From Bacteroidota bacterium (GTDB taxonomy: Bacteria > Bacteroidota > Bacteroidia > UBA8524): a stretch of DNA of 64,000 bases. The stretch lies in contig WBUH01000006.1 of NCBI GenBank assembly GCA_008933805.1, positions 164,775-228,774 of the forward strand, read 5' to 3'. A program made the position numbers and the translations under genes. Position 1 is the stretch's first letter. Every line of letters begins with the position of its first letter. A model generated the notes under the pieces. It was not told the DNA's origin and did no database searches. It saw only the letters and a list, made by a program, of their open reading frames with translations. This document shows positions 9,545 through 20,067 of this stretch, piece after piece.

Positions 9545-9563
9545 CGGCAGCAAAAAGTATTAT

Positions 9564-12362
9564 ATGAAATTAAAAATCCTGGGTTCTTTATTGTTAATGC
9601 TATTGGCATTATCATCGTTTGCCCAAAACGGCACTATTTCAGGAAAAGTGGTTGATGAAGCAACCGGCGAAGAAATGGTGGGCGTTACCATACAGGTACT
9701 AAACAACGGTAAGTTTACTACAACCGATCTTTTTGGCGACTATGCCATCCGCGATTTAGCCCCCGGTACTTACACCATAGAGGTTAAATACGTTTCTTAC
9801 TCAACAAAACGCATCAGCGATATTATTGTTGCCAAAGGCGCTAACGTAACGGTTAACGTTACCATGCAGGAAGTGATAAGTGAAGTGGGCGAAGTAGTAG
9901 TTGAGGCTACCTATAAAAAGGAATCGATTAACGCACTGCTGGTTCAGCAAAAAACAGCTATCCAAATCGGTGACGGTATATCAGCCGACATTATAAAGCA
10001 ATCACCTGTGAGCAACTCGGGCGATGTGCTTAAAAAGGTGAGCGGCGCCAGTATACAAGGCGGTAAGTTTGCGGTAATACGCGGCTTGAACGACCGTTAT
10101 AACACAGCCTACCTGAACGGCGCACCACTACCCAGCACCGAACCTGACCGTCGTGCATTTTCGTTTGACATTATCCCTGCGGGTATGTTGGACAACATGG
10201 TGATTAGCAAAGCTGCTACACCTGATATGCCCGGTGATTTCTCGGGTGGTATTATCCAATTGAACACAAGGGATTTCCCCGCTGCTAATTATTACAACTT
10301 TTCACTTAGCACCGGATACAACACAGTTACTACCGGAAAAACATTTTTTGATTATGAAGGCGGAAGCCTTGACTGGGCCGGTTTTGATAACAGCCGCAAA
10401 TTGCCCGAAGGCTTAACACAAGACAATTTAGGCAGGATGGAAAAAACAACTGCCAACTCGCAAAAGTTTAAAAACGATTGGGGTAGTACCAAAATGACGG
10501 CAATGCCCAACGCCAGCCTTTCATTCTCAATGGGACAAGTGTTTAAAAAAGACTCGTCTGAATCTGAATTTGCAAGTGTATTTGGACTTAGCTATAGCCA
10601 CTCATACAAAACCAACCCTATACGCCGCCAACAACGTTTGGTAGAAAGTACCGATAACCAATTACTATTGGATGTAAACGATACCCAGTATATAACCGAA
10701 GTTTTGTGGGGTGCTTTGTGGAACTTGTCGTATAAAATCAACAAGAACAACAAAATATCGTTGAAAAACCTTTACAACGTTAATGCTGAAGACCAAACTA
10801 TTCACCGTTGGGGAACCAACTACGATGCTGACCAAAACCAAAAGGCGGAGTCGTATTTTTATACCCAAAACCACATTTACTCAGCACAGCTTACCGGAGA
10901 ACACATGTTCCCCAAAAACAAGATTAAATTTACTTGGACCGGCGGTTACAACAACATCCAACGCGATATACCTAATTACCGTATTATTCAATACCAAAAA
11001 GGAACTACAGCTCCTGATAGTACTTACAACGTATTCTTAGGGCCCGCCCCCAGTGAGCGTTTTGGCGCACGCTTTTTCCAACGCCTGAAAGAAGAGCTTG
11101 CCAGCGTAGGCGGTGATGTGTTGATTCCGTTGAAGCAAATACGCAGTGTAAAAACCGACATGAAGGTAGGTGCTTACTTCCAAACCCGTAGCCGTAGCTT
11201 TGATGCGCGCTTTACAGGTTATACCGCAAACATTGGCGGTTTAGACCCACGTTTCTACTTACCGGTTGATAAAATATTTGCACAAGAAAACGGGTTTTTG
11301 ATGGCTGAAGCCACTAACCCTAACGATAAATACACTGCAAGCTCAGACTTGCGTGCTGCTTACATAATGTTTGACAACCGTATTGGCCGCAGGATTAGGG
11401 CTGTATGGGGTGTTCGCTACGAGAGCTTTGTACAACGTTTGGATTCGCGTAAGCAAGGTTCCGGTGACCCTGTGAGCATTGGCAAAGAAAACGCTGACCC
11501 ATTGCCCTCTATCAACTTAACGTATGAAATGTCGGCCACAACCAACATTCGTGCATCATACAGCCGCACAGTTTCAAGGCCTGAGTTTAGGGAACTAGCC
11601 CCCTTCGGTTTCTTTGACTACAACAACTTTAGCGTAGTAACCGGTAACGATTCGTTGGTACGCGCTACAATTAACAACTTCGACATTCGCTACGAAATTT
11701 ACCCCGGCGAAGGACAGCTACTTTCAGTATCTGCGTTTTATAAAGACTTTACAAACCCTATTGAAGGTATTATTATTCCTAACGCGGGTGCAGGTTCATT
11801 TAACGCATCTTACAAAAACGCCCCTAAAGCTACTTTGTACGGTATTGAAATAGAAGCCCGCCGCAACCTTGGCTTTATTAAAAAGAACAGCGAGTTCTTT
11901 AAGAACTTTGTGTTGTTTGGAAACTTTGCCTACATCATCGGTGAGGTAGATTTGAGCAACGTTACCAGCTCTACTCAAAAAAGCCGCCCAATGCAAGGTC
12001 AATCTCCTTACGTGTTGAACGTTGGTGCACAAATGAAGGAATTGAAATCAGGCTTGCAGATTGCAACATCGGTTAACCGTGTAGGTCGTCGTATTGTGTT
12101 TGTAGGTACAGGTGATGCAGGTTTGTTCCCTCACTTGTGGGAAAACCCACGTACCGTTTGGGATTTGCAAATAAGCCGCAAGTTTGGCAAGTTTGATTTG
12201 AAACTGAGCGTATCAGACATTCTTGCACAAAAACTAATCTTCTACCAAGACCGTAACAAAAACGGTAAGATGGATAGTTTTGAGAGCAACGAAGACATTC
12301 ACTTTACCTCTTACACCCAAGGCCGTACAATCAGCTTTGGTGCCTCGTACAGCCTACGTTAA
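9564..12362 (+). CDS. TonB-dependent receptor with carboxypeptidase-like regulatory domain
   Basis: 932 residues. Signal peptide at 1-21 (MLLALSSFAQ). Residues ~24-110 are a CarboxypepD_reg-like beta-sandwich (GTISGKVVDEATGEEMVGV). The plug domain spans ~120-225, with VIRGLNDRYNTAYLNG and PGDFSGGIIQLNTRDFP, and a 22-strand barrel runs to the C-terminus, ending in the aromatic/hydrophobic strand TISFGASYSLR. It is an outer-membrane transporter energised by TonB. No SusD-like lipoprotein follows, so it is not a classical SusCD pair. The next gene, after a terminator, encodes a large T9SS-secreted protein; the two share a codon style typical of abundant proteins (GGT, AAC, ACT preferred), suggesting co-use at the surface. 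Ligand unknown. Confidence 0.9.
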   Translation: MKLKILGSLLLMLLALSSFAQNGTISGKVVDEATGEEMVGVTIQVLNNGKFTTTDLFGDYAIRDLAPGTYTIEVKYVSYSTKRISDIIVAKGANVTVNVTMQEVISEVGEVVVEATYKKESINALLVQQKTAIQIGDGISADIIKQSPVSNSGDVLKKVSGASIQGGKFAVIRGLNDRYNTAYLNGAPLPSTEPDRRAFSFDIIPAGMLDNMVISKAATPDMPGDFSGGIIQLNTRDFPAANYYNFSLSTGYNTVTTGKTFFDYEGGSLDWAGFDNSRKLPEGLTQDNLGRMEKTTANSQKFKNDWGSTKMTAMPNASLSFSMGQVFKKDSSESEFASVFGLSYSHSYKTNPIRRQQRLVESTDNQLLLDVNDTQYITEVLWGALWNLSYKINKNNKISLKNLYNVNAEDQTIHRWGTNYDADQNQKAESYFYTQNHIYSAQLTGEHMFPKNKIKFTWTGGYNNIQRDIPNYRIIQYQKGTTAPDSTYNVFLGPAPSERFGARFFQRLKEELASVGGDVLIPLKQIRSVKTDMKVGAYFQTRSRSFDARFTGYTANIGGLDPRFYLPVDKIFAQENGFLMAEATNPNDKYTASSDLRAAYIMFDNRIGRRIRAVWGVRYESFVQRLDSRKQGSGDPVSIGKENADPLPSINLTYEMSATTNIRASYSRTVSRPEFRELAPFGFFDYNNFSVVTGNDSLVRATINNFDIRYEIYPGEGQLLSVSAFYKDFTNPIEGIIIPNAGAGSFNASYKNAPKATLYGIEIEARRNLGFIKKNSEFFKNFVLFGNFAYIIGEVDLSNVTSSTQKSRPMQGQSPYVLNVGAQMKELKSGLQIATSVNRVGRRIVFVGTGDAGLFPHLWENPRTVWDLQISRKFGKFDLKLSVSDILAQKLIFYQDRNKNGKMDSFESNEDIHFTSYTQGRTISFGASYSLR

Positions 12363-12400
12363 CAAAACGTTAACTGTTTTAGATAAAATTATAGTTTAAG

Positions 12401-12426
12401 CGCCCCTTTACTAAAGGGGCGTTTTT
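12401..12426 (+). terminator. Intrinsic terminator after TonB receptor
   Basis: Inverted repeat CGCCCCTTTA / TAAAGGGGCG around a single central C, followed by TTTTT. It lies 39 nt after the stop at 12362. Confidence 0.85.
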
Positions 12427-12555
12427 ATTATACGGCTTATTTACAGGGAATTGTGTTTTTATCAAATAGGCATTTAACATTCTTTTAACCAAGTTTTAAC
12501 ACACACACAAAGTGGGGCTTCTAATCTTGCACCCAAAGAAAAATCATCAAGAAAC

Positions 12556-15500
12556 ATGAAAAAATTATTTTTTACTTTACTTGCCGTGTTTGCAGCAAGC
12601 TTCATGTTCGGACAGATAGTAGTGAATGCCGACATTACTACTAACACCACATGGACTGCTAACAACAGGTACGAACTAAAGAACATTGTGTTCGTTACCA
12701 ACGGAGCAACTCTAACAATTGAGCCCGGTACCGTTATTATGGGTGACTCAGCATCCAAAGGTACTTTGGTTATTACCCCCGGCTCTAAAATATATGCCGT
12801 AGGTTCAGTAGAAAAACCGATAGTATTTACCAGCAACCAACCTGCAGGAAGCCGTACTCGCGGTAGCTGGGGTGGTTTGGTACTTTTAGGTAATGCAAAA
12901 ATCAACGTACCGGGTGGTACTGCAAAAGTAGAAGGCATTATTGATGCTAAAGGTACTTACGGTGGTAACGACGACGATGATTCATCAGGTGTTTTGAAAT
13001 ACATCCGTATTGAATTTGCCGGTGTTCCTTTGAACCCTAACCAAGAGATTAACTCACTTACTATGGGTGGTGTAGGTCGCAAAACCTCAATCTCTCACAT
13101 TATGGTTACCGAAGCTTATGACGACTCTTACGAGTGGTTTGGCGGTACTGTAAACGCTAAATACCTTATTGCTAACCGCGGTTGGGATGATGATTTTGAT
13201 ACAGATTTCGGTTATACTGGTAAAGTACAGTTTGGTGTTGTTGTTCGCGACCCGGCTATCGCCGACCCAGGTTCAGGTTCTTCATCATTTTTCGAATCAG
13301 ATAACGACGGTACAGGTTCAACCAACACTCCTCAAACAGCTCCTGTATTCTCAAACATTACTGTTATCGGGCCATTGCAAACGTCTTCAACCAGCATCAA
13401 CACAAACTTCGTTCGTGCTGCGCAATTGCGTCGTAACACAGCCCTATCACTATTCAACTCAGTAGTTACCGGTTACCCTCGCGGTATTATGGTTGACGGT
13501 GCTGCAGCTGTTGCCAACGCAACCGCAGGTACTCTAGATGTTCGTAACACATTGTTTGCAGGTATCCCAACCAACCAAAAATTCTACACCAACCAAGGCT
13601 CTTTTGATGCTTACGCTTGGGGTAACGCTACAGGAAAAGGTAACGACAGCGTAACTAACAGTTCTGATATTAACGTTGTTAACCAAACTACTTTCAACGC
13701 TCTTGATTTGAGGCCAAACACAGGTTCTCCTGCTTTAACAGGTGCTGCTTTTGCTGATGCTAAACTACAAGGCGGTTTCTTCTCAACTACTACTTACCGT
13801 GGTGCGTTTTCACAAAACGATACTTGGGCTGATTGCTGGTGTAAGTGGGATGCTCAAGGCGAAAACTACACCAACGGTGTTAACTATACTGCTACTTCTG
13901 ATTTTACAGTAAACGTAAACGGTGCCACAGTATCAGTAACTAACAACTCAACCAACGCTACTTCATACTCTTGGAACTTTGGTGACCCTAACAGCACAAA
14001 CGACGTGTTTACTGTTCAATCACCAGCTCCTTACACTTATACCTCAAACGGTACTTACAACATCACTTTAGTGGTTCGTAACGGTAACTGTCCTCCAAAA
14101 ACCATCACTAAATCAATTCAAATCACTTCATTGGTTTCTCAAACTGTAGTTGTTGCCGGAGATATCACCACTAACACTACTTGGACCAGCGACAAAATTT
14201 ATGAATTGAAAAACATCGTGTTTGTTACAAACAACGCTGAACTTACAATCCAACCCGGTACTATTATCAAAGGTGACTCTGCTACTAAAGGTACTTTGGT
14301 TATCACTCGCGGTTCAAAACTATTTGCAATAGGAACTAAAACTCAACCTATCGTTTTCACATCTAACCAACCAGCAGGTAGCCGCAAACGTGGTAGCTGG
14401 GGTGGTGTAGTATTGTTGGGTAGGGCTACTATCAACGTTCCCGGCGGTACTGCTATTGTTGAAGGTATTACCGATGTTAAAGGTACTTACGGTGGTAACG
14501 ACGATGCTGATAACTCAGGTGAATTGAAATACGTTCGTATTGAATATGCAGGTGTTCCTTTGAACCCTAACCAAGAGATTAACTCACTTACTATGGGCGG
14601 TGTAGGTAGCGGAACAAAAATCAGCTACGTACAAGTAACCGAAGCTTTTGACGACTCTTACGAGTGGTTTGGCGGTACTGTAGATGGTAAATACCTTATC
14701 TGTAACCGTGGATGGGATGATGATTTTGATACTGACTTCGGTTTCCGTGGTAAAATTCAATTTGGTGTAGTATTGCGCGACCCAGCTATCGCTGACCCAG
14801 GTTCTGGCTCTTCAGCTTCATTTGAATCTGATAACGATGCTGCCGGTTCAAGCAACACTCCTCAAACATCTCCTGTATTCTCAAACATTACCGTTGTAGG
14901 TCCTCGCGCTGTTGCTGGTCAATCAATCAACAGCAACTACGTTCGTGCTTTGCAAATCCGTCGTAACTCAGCTACTTCAGTATTCAACTCAGCATTTGCC
15001 GGTTACACTGATGGTTTGTTTATCGATGGTTCAGCTTCATCAACCAACGCTACCAACGGTGCTCTTGCATTCAAAAACAACGTAATGGCCGGTTTCACAA
15101 GGAACTTCCGTAGCAACACTGCTTCGTTTGATATTAACACTTGGGTAAAAACTACAGGTTTCAACAACGATACTGTTGTTCTTTCAACCGACTTGCGTTT
15201 GAACGATCCTTATACATTTGCTAACCCTGATTTGAAACCTAACGCTACTTCACCATTGCTAACCGGCGCCAACTTTACTGATGCTAAATTGCAAAATGCG
15301 TTCTTTACTACTACAACTTACCGTGGTGCATTTGCACAAAACGATACTTGGACTGATTGCTGGACTAAGTGGGATCCACAAAGTGAAACTTACAACTCAG
15401 CTATCAACTACGTAAAAGCTACTGCACAAGGTAACGGTCAAGTACAATTTGGTGGTTACACTTACAAATTCACCAACAGCTCACTAAACGCTGATAAGTA

Positions 15501-15921
15501 TTTCTGGGATTTTGGTAACGGTGATACCGATACTGCTAAAAACCCAACCTATACGTTCCCTTCAGACGGTCCTAAAGCAGTTAAGCTTATTGCCTTCTCT
15601 GGTTGCGGAAACGACAGCACAACCATCAACATCACTGTTGTGAACGTTCCTGAAGTTGCCCGTAAAGTAGAAGCGTTGGTATATCCAAACCCTGCTCAAA
15701 ACATTCTTAATGTTGAGTTTAACATGCCGGTTATGGAAAATGTTAAAATCATCGTTACAGATATCACAGGTAAAACAGTTGTAAATGCTTACGAAGTTGA
15801 AAACGCCTTCGGTCGTCAAAACCTAAGCCTAAATACATCTGAATTTAACAACGGTGTGTACTTCATCAACATTAGCACTCCTACTGCTATGGGTACTCAC
15901 AAGTTTGTTATCATCAAGTAA
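12556..15921 (+). CDS. Large T9SS-secreted protein with duplicated beta-rich units and PKD-like domains
   Basis: 1121 residues. Signal peptide 1-20 (MKKLFFTLLAVFAASFMFGQ). Two homologous units follow (~residues 20-525 and ~530-1035), each made of a beta-helix-like region (ELKNIVFVTN, GSRTRGSWGG, SYEWFGGTV) ending in a PKD-like domain (SYSWNFGDP in unit 1, KYFWDFGNGDT in unit 2). The C-terminal ~80 residues are a type A T9SS sorting domain: VYPNPAQN, then ITGKTVV, FNNGVYFI and a basic end HKFVIIK. The protein is therefore predicted to cross the outer membrane by T9SS and be anchored or released there. Codon use is strongly biased (GGT, AAC, ACT), suggesting high expression. Function is unknown; adhesin or structural surface protein is inference. 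Confidence 0.85.
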   Translation: MKKLFFTLLAVFAASFMFGQIVVNADITTNTTWTANNRYELKNIVFVTNGATLTIEPGTVIMGDSASKGTLVITPGSKIYAVGSVEKPIVFTSNQPAGSRTRGSWGGLVLLGNAKINVPGGTAKVEGIIDAKGTYGGNDDDDSSGVLKYIRIEFAGVPLNPNQEINSLTMGGVGRKTSISHIMVTEAYDDSYEWFGGTVNAKYLIANRGWDDDFDTDFGYTGKVQFGVVVRDPAIADPGSGSSSFFESDNDGTGSTNTPQTAPVFSNITVIGPLQTSSTSINTNFVRAAQLRRNTALSLFNSVVTGYPRGIMVDGAAAVANATAGTLDVRNTLFAGIPTNQKFYTNQGSFDAYAWGNATGKGNDSVTNSSDINVVNQTTFNALDLRPNTGSPALTGAAFADAKLQGGFFSTTTYRGAFSQNDTWADCWCKWDAQGENYTNGVNYTATSDFTVNVNGATVSVTNNSTNATSYSWNFGDPNSTNDVFTVQSPAPYTYTSNGTYNITLVVRNGNCPPKTITKSIQITSLVSQTVVVAGDITTNTTWTSDKIYELKNIVFVTNNAELTIQPGTIIKGDSATKGTLVITRGSKLFAIGTKTQPIVFTSNQPAGSRKRGSWGGVVLLGRATINVPGGTAIVEGITDVKGTYGGNDDADNSGELKYVRIEYAGVPLNPNQEINSLTMGGVGSGTKISYVQVTEAFDDSYEWFGGTVDGKYLICNRGWDDDFDTDFGFRGKIQFGVVLRDPAIADPGSGSSASFESDNDAAGSSNTPQTSPVFSNITVVGPRAVAGQSINSNYVRALQIRRNSATSVFNSAFAGYTDGLFIDGSASSTNATNGALAFKNNVMAGFTRNFRSNTASFDINTWVKTTGFNNDTVVLSTDLRLNDPYTFANPDLKPNATSPLLTGANFTDAKLQNAFFTTTTYRGAFAQNDTWTDCWTKWDPQSETYNSAINYVKATAQGNGQVQFGGYTYKFTNSSLNADKYFWDFGNGDTDTAKNPTYTFPSDGPKAVKLIAFSGCGNDSTTINITVVNVPEVARKVEALVYPNPAQNILNVEFNMPVMENVKIIVTDITGKTVVNAYEVENAFGRQNLSLNTSEFNNGVYFINISTPTAMGTHKFVIIK
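12610..15400 (+). repeat. Two in-gene tandem units, period 1530 bp
   Basis: Matching segments recur exactly 1530 bp apart, for example 13021-13067 with 14551-14597 (identical over about 47 nt) and 13111-13150 with 14641-14680 (nearly identical). 1530 bp is 510 codons, so frame is kept. Nucleotide identity is concentrated in blocks, with divergence between them. Confidence 0.85.
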
Positions 15922-15950
15922 TAATAAACCACTTTTTAAAAGTTGATAAG

Positions 15951-15976
15951 GCCCGCACTATGTGCGGGCTTTTTTG
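15951..15976 (+). terminator. Intrinsic terminator after T9SS protein gene
   Basis: Perfect stem GCCCGCAC / GTGCGGGC with a 3-nt loop, followed by TTTTTT. It lies 29 nt past the stop codon. Confidence 0.9.
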
Positions 15977-16142
15977 TTTTTCGGGCTGCAGCAAAAACTT
16001 CATGTTTTTTTGAACGCACCCAATACTTATGTGTATAATGCAAAAGCAACGCTAGGGCACAGTTTGCCCATCTTGGGTTGTTAAGGGCGGGTTTAGCAAA
16101 CGTTAAGCTATGTGTTTTTAGGTCAATGTAATTGCATACCTA

Positions 16143-16172
16143 TTGGCAGGCTTAAAATCTTTGCTATTTTTG
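16143..16172 (+). promoter_or_regulatory. Promoter: -33 TTG and -7 TATTTTTG
   Basis: TTG at 16143-16145 and TATTTTTG at 16165-16172 are spaced 19 nt, matching Bacteroidota sigma-factor spacing. The ATG follows 17 nt later. The preceding ~165 nt after the terminator show no other recognisable feature. Confidence 0.6.
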
Positions 16173-16189
16173 CCGTTTGGAGATAATTT

Positions 16190-16972
16190 ATGGCTAAGAT
16201 ACACGACAGGGAAAGGCCTAGTTTTGAGCCTTCTAATAACGTAACAGTGCAACGCTGCTTTTATGCCTACGAATGGGCTGAAGAATTTGTGAAAGGCAAG
16301 CGCGTAGCCGATATAGGCTGTGGTACCGGATACGGCACCATTCATTTGGCAAAATTTGCCGAAAGTGCCGTTGGGGTAGATTACAGTGTGGAAACGGTAG
16401 CACAAAACAAAAAAGACAACGCACACATTACCAACCTTGAGTTTATAAACTGCACGGTACCGCCTATTACGCTACCCGATGCAAGTTTTGACGTGGTAAC
16501 GGCGTTTCAGTTTATTGAGCATTTGAACGACCCCTTGGGTTTTATAAAAGAAGCTAAACGCATTTTGAAACCCGGCGGTGTGTTTTTGTGCACCACTGTA
16601 AACGCAAAAATGTCATTAGCCCGCAACCCCTTCCACGTGTTTGAATACACGTTTGACGGCATGGAGGCTGATTTCCGCAAAGTTTTCGGCGATGTAGAAA
16701 TGATTGGTTTGCAAGGAAACGACCGCGTAAACGAATACTACAAACAAAATGCTAAGTGGGTTCGCAGTATTATGAAGTGGGATATATTGGGATTGCACAA
16801 AATATTGCCCGGCAAAGTATTGGCGTTTCCGTATAACTTGCTTACCAGCATGATGCGTCGCAACCTTATGGAAGAGAACAAACAAACAACTGACATAAAT
16901 ACGTCGGATTTCTTTTTACAAAAAGATAACCTTGATAAAACTTGGGATATATTCGTAATTGCAAAAAATTAA
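16190..16972 (+). CDS. Class I SAM-dependent methyltransferase
   Basis: 260 residues. Motif I is VADIGCGTGYGT (39-50), with the acidic end of strand 2 at GVDYS. Post-I and motif IV-like segments are FDVVTAFQFIEHLNDP and the post-motif ILKPGGVFLCTT, typical of the Methyltransf_11/25 group (small molecules, lipids or glycans). Nothing identifies the substrate. The gene ends 26 nt before the first DUF2723 gene, which has no promoter box of its own, so the two are probably co-transcribed; a role in envelope glycoconjugate modification is inference. Confidence 0.8.
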   Translation: MAKIHDRERPSFEPSNNVTVQRCFYAYEWAEEFVKGKRVADIGCGTGYGTIHLAKFAESAVGVDYSVETVAQNKKDNAHITNLEFINCTVPPITLPDASFDVVTAFQFIEHLNDPLGFIKEAKRILKPGGVFLCTTVNAKMSLARNPFHVFEYTFDGMEADFRKVFGDVEMIGLQGNDRVNEYYKQNAKWVRSIMKWDILGLHKILPGKVLAFPYNLLTSMMRRNLMEENKQTTDINTSDFFLQKDNLDKTWDIFVIAKN

Positions 16973-16998
16973 AATTGCTTTCCGCTTAGAACTAAGAC

Positions 16999-19900
16999 AT
17001 GAACAATTACAAAAAGATAAATAACATTTTCGGCTGGTTGTCGTTTGTGGCGGCTTTTGCCGTGTATGCGCTAACCATGGAGCCAACATCCAGCTTCTGG
17101 GATTGCGGCGAGTTTATTTCGGCATCATACGGTTTGCAAGTAGTGCACCCGCCGGGCGCGCCCCTGTTTTTGATAATAGGCCGCTTCTTTTCATTGTTTG
17201 CCGGCGATAATCTGCAAATGGTTGCACCGTTGGTAAACATGGTGTCGGTGCTTTCAAGCGCATTTTGCGTAATGTTTACTTTTTGGATTACCACCTACTT
17301 CGGTCGCAAACTGGTACAAAAAACCGTTGCACAACCGGGTATGGGTCATACAATAGCCATTATGGGTGCCGGTTTGGTGGCCGCACTTACCCTTACCTTT
17401 AGCGATACCTTCTGGTTTTCTGCTGTTGAGGCTGAGGTGTACGCTGCTTCATCATTCTTTACCGCCATTACCTTTTGGGCCATTTTGAAATGGGAAGAAA
17501 ATGCAGACGACCCCACCAGCGACAAATGGTTGGTGTTTATAGGTTACCTAATCGGTTTGGCAATTGGTGTCCATTTATTGAACCTGTTGGTTATTCCTGC
17601 AATTGTTTATGTGTACTACTTCCGCCGTTACAACGGTAAAATTACTCGCAAGGGTCTTATCCTTGCCGGTTTGTTGGGCGGTGTAATACTTGTGTTTGTT
17701 CAGTTGGGTGTTATTCCCGGTATTCCTTCAATTGCCGCAAAATTTGACTTGTTTTTTGTGAATTCACTAAAAACAGGCTTTGGTGTAGGTGCTATTTTCT
17801 TTATGGCATTGCTGATGGCCGCTACCGTTTACGGCATTATTTATACCCGCCGCAGGGGCAAAGTGTTCTTTAACACTATGTTGCTGTGCTTCTCGTTCAT
17901 TATCATCGGTTACTCTTCATACACAATGGTGTTGATACGCTCACGCGCCAACCCCCCCATTGACATGAACAACCCTGATGACCCCTTTAACCTTGTTTAT
18001 TACCTGAACCGTGAACAATACGGCGACCGTCCGTTGTTGCGCGGCCCATACTTTACCGTTAAGCGCGAAGACTATACGTTTGAAGAAAAATCAAAACGCT
18101 ACCGCCGCATGGACAACAAGTATGCGGTAATTGGCCAAAACTATAAGTTTGTTTACAAAGACAAAGACCAAATATTCTTCCCACGTATATACGACCACAA
18201 CGATGCCAGCCACGCACAAGGCTACCGTTTGTGGAGCGGCATGAGCGAAACGCAAAAGCCGAAGTATAAAAACAACATCAAGTTCTTTATTGATTACCAA
18301 ATGAACTGGATGTATTTCCGCTACTTTATGTGGAACTTTAGCGGAAGGCAGAACGATGAGCAGGGTATGATAGGTTTGGTAAACGGTAACTGGATTTCAG
18401 GTATTCCGTTTGTTGACGAAGCCCGCCTTGGGCCTCAAGCCAATATCCCTGAAGATTATACCAAAAACAGAGGCCGCAACAAATACTACATGTTGCCCTT
18501 TATCTTAGGTATCATCGGTTTAATATTCCATATTAAGAACGCTCGCGGAGACTCGTTTATCTTGGGAATACTATTCCTGATAACCGGTGCAGTACTGATA
18601 ATTTACCTAAACCCGCCACCGTTTGAACCCCGTGAACGTGATTACGTATTTGTGGGGTCATTCCAAGTATTCTGTACGTGGGTCGGTCTTGCAGTATTAG
18701 CCCTAGTAACGTGGTTAAGCAAAAGAATTTCGCCAATGGCAGCAGCAGGAGCAGCTACCGTGGTGTGTCTGTTGGCTGCCCCTATGTTGATGGCCAGCCA
18801 AAACTGGGACGACCACGACCGCAGCAACCGTTACATGACCATTGATTTTGCGAAAGACTACTTGAACTCGTGTCCTAAAAATGCCATCTTGTTTACCAAT
18901 GGTGATAACGACACTTACCCGCTGTGGTATGCCCAAAACGTAGAGAAATACCGCACAGACGTGCGTGTAATTAACTACAGTTTGTTGGGTGATGGTGAAT
19001 ATGCCAACGGACTACGAAACGCAGCGTATGAATCAGCTCCGATTAAACTTTCGTTTTCTGTAGACCAATGCTTGATTGACAAGTACCAACACATACCTCA
19101 TATACCCGGTAATCCTAAATACAGCCCGAATGAGTATTATGAGTTGAAAGATATGATGGCCTTTGCAGCAAGTACCAACGAGGCAAACATGTACTACAAT
19201 ACCAACGCAAACCCACCTGAGTACATTCCTTATATCCCTGCTAAGAAATTCAAAATCACAGTGGATATGAATAAGTACATAGCCAACGGATGGGTAGCAG
19301 CCAACGATACCATTAACCGTGTGAACGAATTAACGTTTGACCTACCCGGAAATGCTTTGTACAAAAACGGATTGTTGCTATTAGATATTATCGCAAACAA
19401 CTCAGCCGACAGGCCGATATGCTTTACCACTACTACCGGTAACGATGTGTACATGGGCTTAACCGATTATTTTGAAATGCGCGGATTGGTGTACCGTTTG
19501 GTACCCTTCAAAACCCCATCAACATCACAAAACACTCACGGCCGTGTAAATACAGATACCTTGAACAAGTTGTTGGTAGAAACCTACGCATGGGGCGGTA
19601 TGGAGAAATACCCAATGTATGTTGACGACAAAGCCAAATTAGTTCCTTACAATGTTCGTAACCACTTTGGCCGATTGGCAGAAGCACTTGTAGCAGAAGG
19701 CAAAAACGAAAAAGCAATTGCAGCTATCGACCACTGCTTGAAATCGATACCTAACGACAACTATCCATATACCGACAACATGGTGTACTTGGTTGATTTG
19801 TATTACGCCGCAGGAGCTAAAGAAAAAGGCCGTTCATTAATGAATGCCTTAATAAAGAGCGCCAAAGAAAGGTTTGAATACTTTGGAGCTTTTAAAGGCT

Positions 19901-20052
19901 CAAAAGCCAAAGACATTGGTGTATCAGAAGAAAAACGCTATGCTTTAGGCGCGTTGCAAAACTGTGCTTCAATAGCTAATAAATACGGCGAAAAACAAGT
20001 GGTTGACGAGTTGCAGAAATACATTCAGCAATTTCCCAACACCAATAATTAA
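16999..20052 (+). CDS. DUF2723 (GT117-like) polytopic membrane protein, copy 1
   Basis: 1017 residues. The N-terminus carries the DUF2723 signature: a first membrane helix, then WDCGEFISASYGLQVVHPPG with acidic and His-Pro-Pro residues expected at the active site of C-type glycosyltransferases. About 10-12 hydrophobic helices occupy residues 1-330 and 500-610 (including PPPFEPRERDYVFVGSFQ). The C-terminal ~400 residues are soluble, with DNDTYPLWYAQN and TPR-like helices near the end. The family is proposed to be a polyprenyl-phosphate-sugar-dependent protein glycosyltransferase; this is family-level knowledge. The paralogue follows immediately after a terminator. Confidence 0.85.
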   Translation: MNNYKKINNIFGWLSFVAAFAVYALTMEPTSSFWDCGEFISASYGLQVVHPPGAPLFLIIGRFFSLFAGDNLQMVAPLVNMVSVLSSAFCVMFTFWITTYFGRKLVQKTVAQPGMGHTIAIMGAGLVAALTLTFSDTFWFSAVEAEVYAASSFFTAITFWAILKWEENADDPTSDKWLVFIGYLIGLAIGVHLLNLLVIPAIVYVYYFRRYNGKITRKGLILAGLLGGVILVFVQLGVIPGIPSIAAKFDLFFVNSLKTGFGVGAIFFMALLMAATVYGIIYTRRRGKVFFNTMLLCFSFIIIGYSSYTMVLIRSRANPPIDMNNPDDPFNLVYYLNREQYGDRPLLRGPYFTVKREDYTFEEKSKRYRRMDNKYAVIGQNYKFVYKDKDQIFFPRIYDHNDASHAQGYRLWSGMSETQKPKYKNNIKFFIDYQMNWMYFRYFMWNFSGRQNDEQGMIGLVNGNWISGIPFVDEARLGPQANIPEDYTKNRGRNKYYMLPFILGIIGLIFHIKNARGDSFILGILFLITGAVLIIYLNPPPFEPRERDYVFVGSFQVFCTWVGLAVLALVTWLSKRISPMAAAGAATVVCLLAAPMLMASQNWDDHDRSNRYMTIDFAKDYLNSCPKNAILFTNGDNDTYPLWYAQNVEKYRTDVRVINYSLLGDGEYANGLRNAAYESAPIKLSFSVDQCLIDKYQHIPHIPGNPKYSPNEYYELKDMMAFAASTNEANMYYNTNANPPEYIPYIPAKKFKITVDMNKYIANGWVAANDTINRVNELTFDLPGNALYKNGLLLLDIIANNSADRPICFTTTTGNDVYMGLTDYFEMRGLVYRLVPFKTPSTSQNTHGRVNTDTLNKLLVETYAWGGMEKYPMYVDDKAKLVPYNVRNHFGRLAEALVAEGKNEKAIAAIDHCLKSIPNDNYPYTDNMVYLVDLYYAAGAKEKGRSLMNALIKSAKERFEYFGAFKGSKAKDIGVSEEKRYALGALQNCASIANKYGEKQVVDELQKYIQQFPNTNN

Positions 20053-20067
20053 ATAACTCATTAAGCA

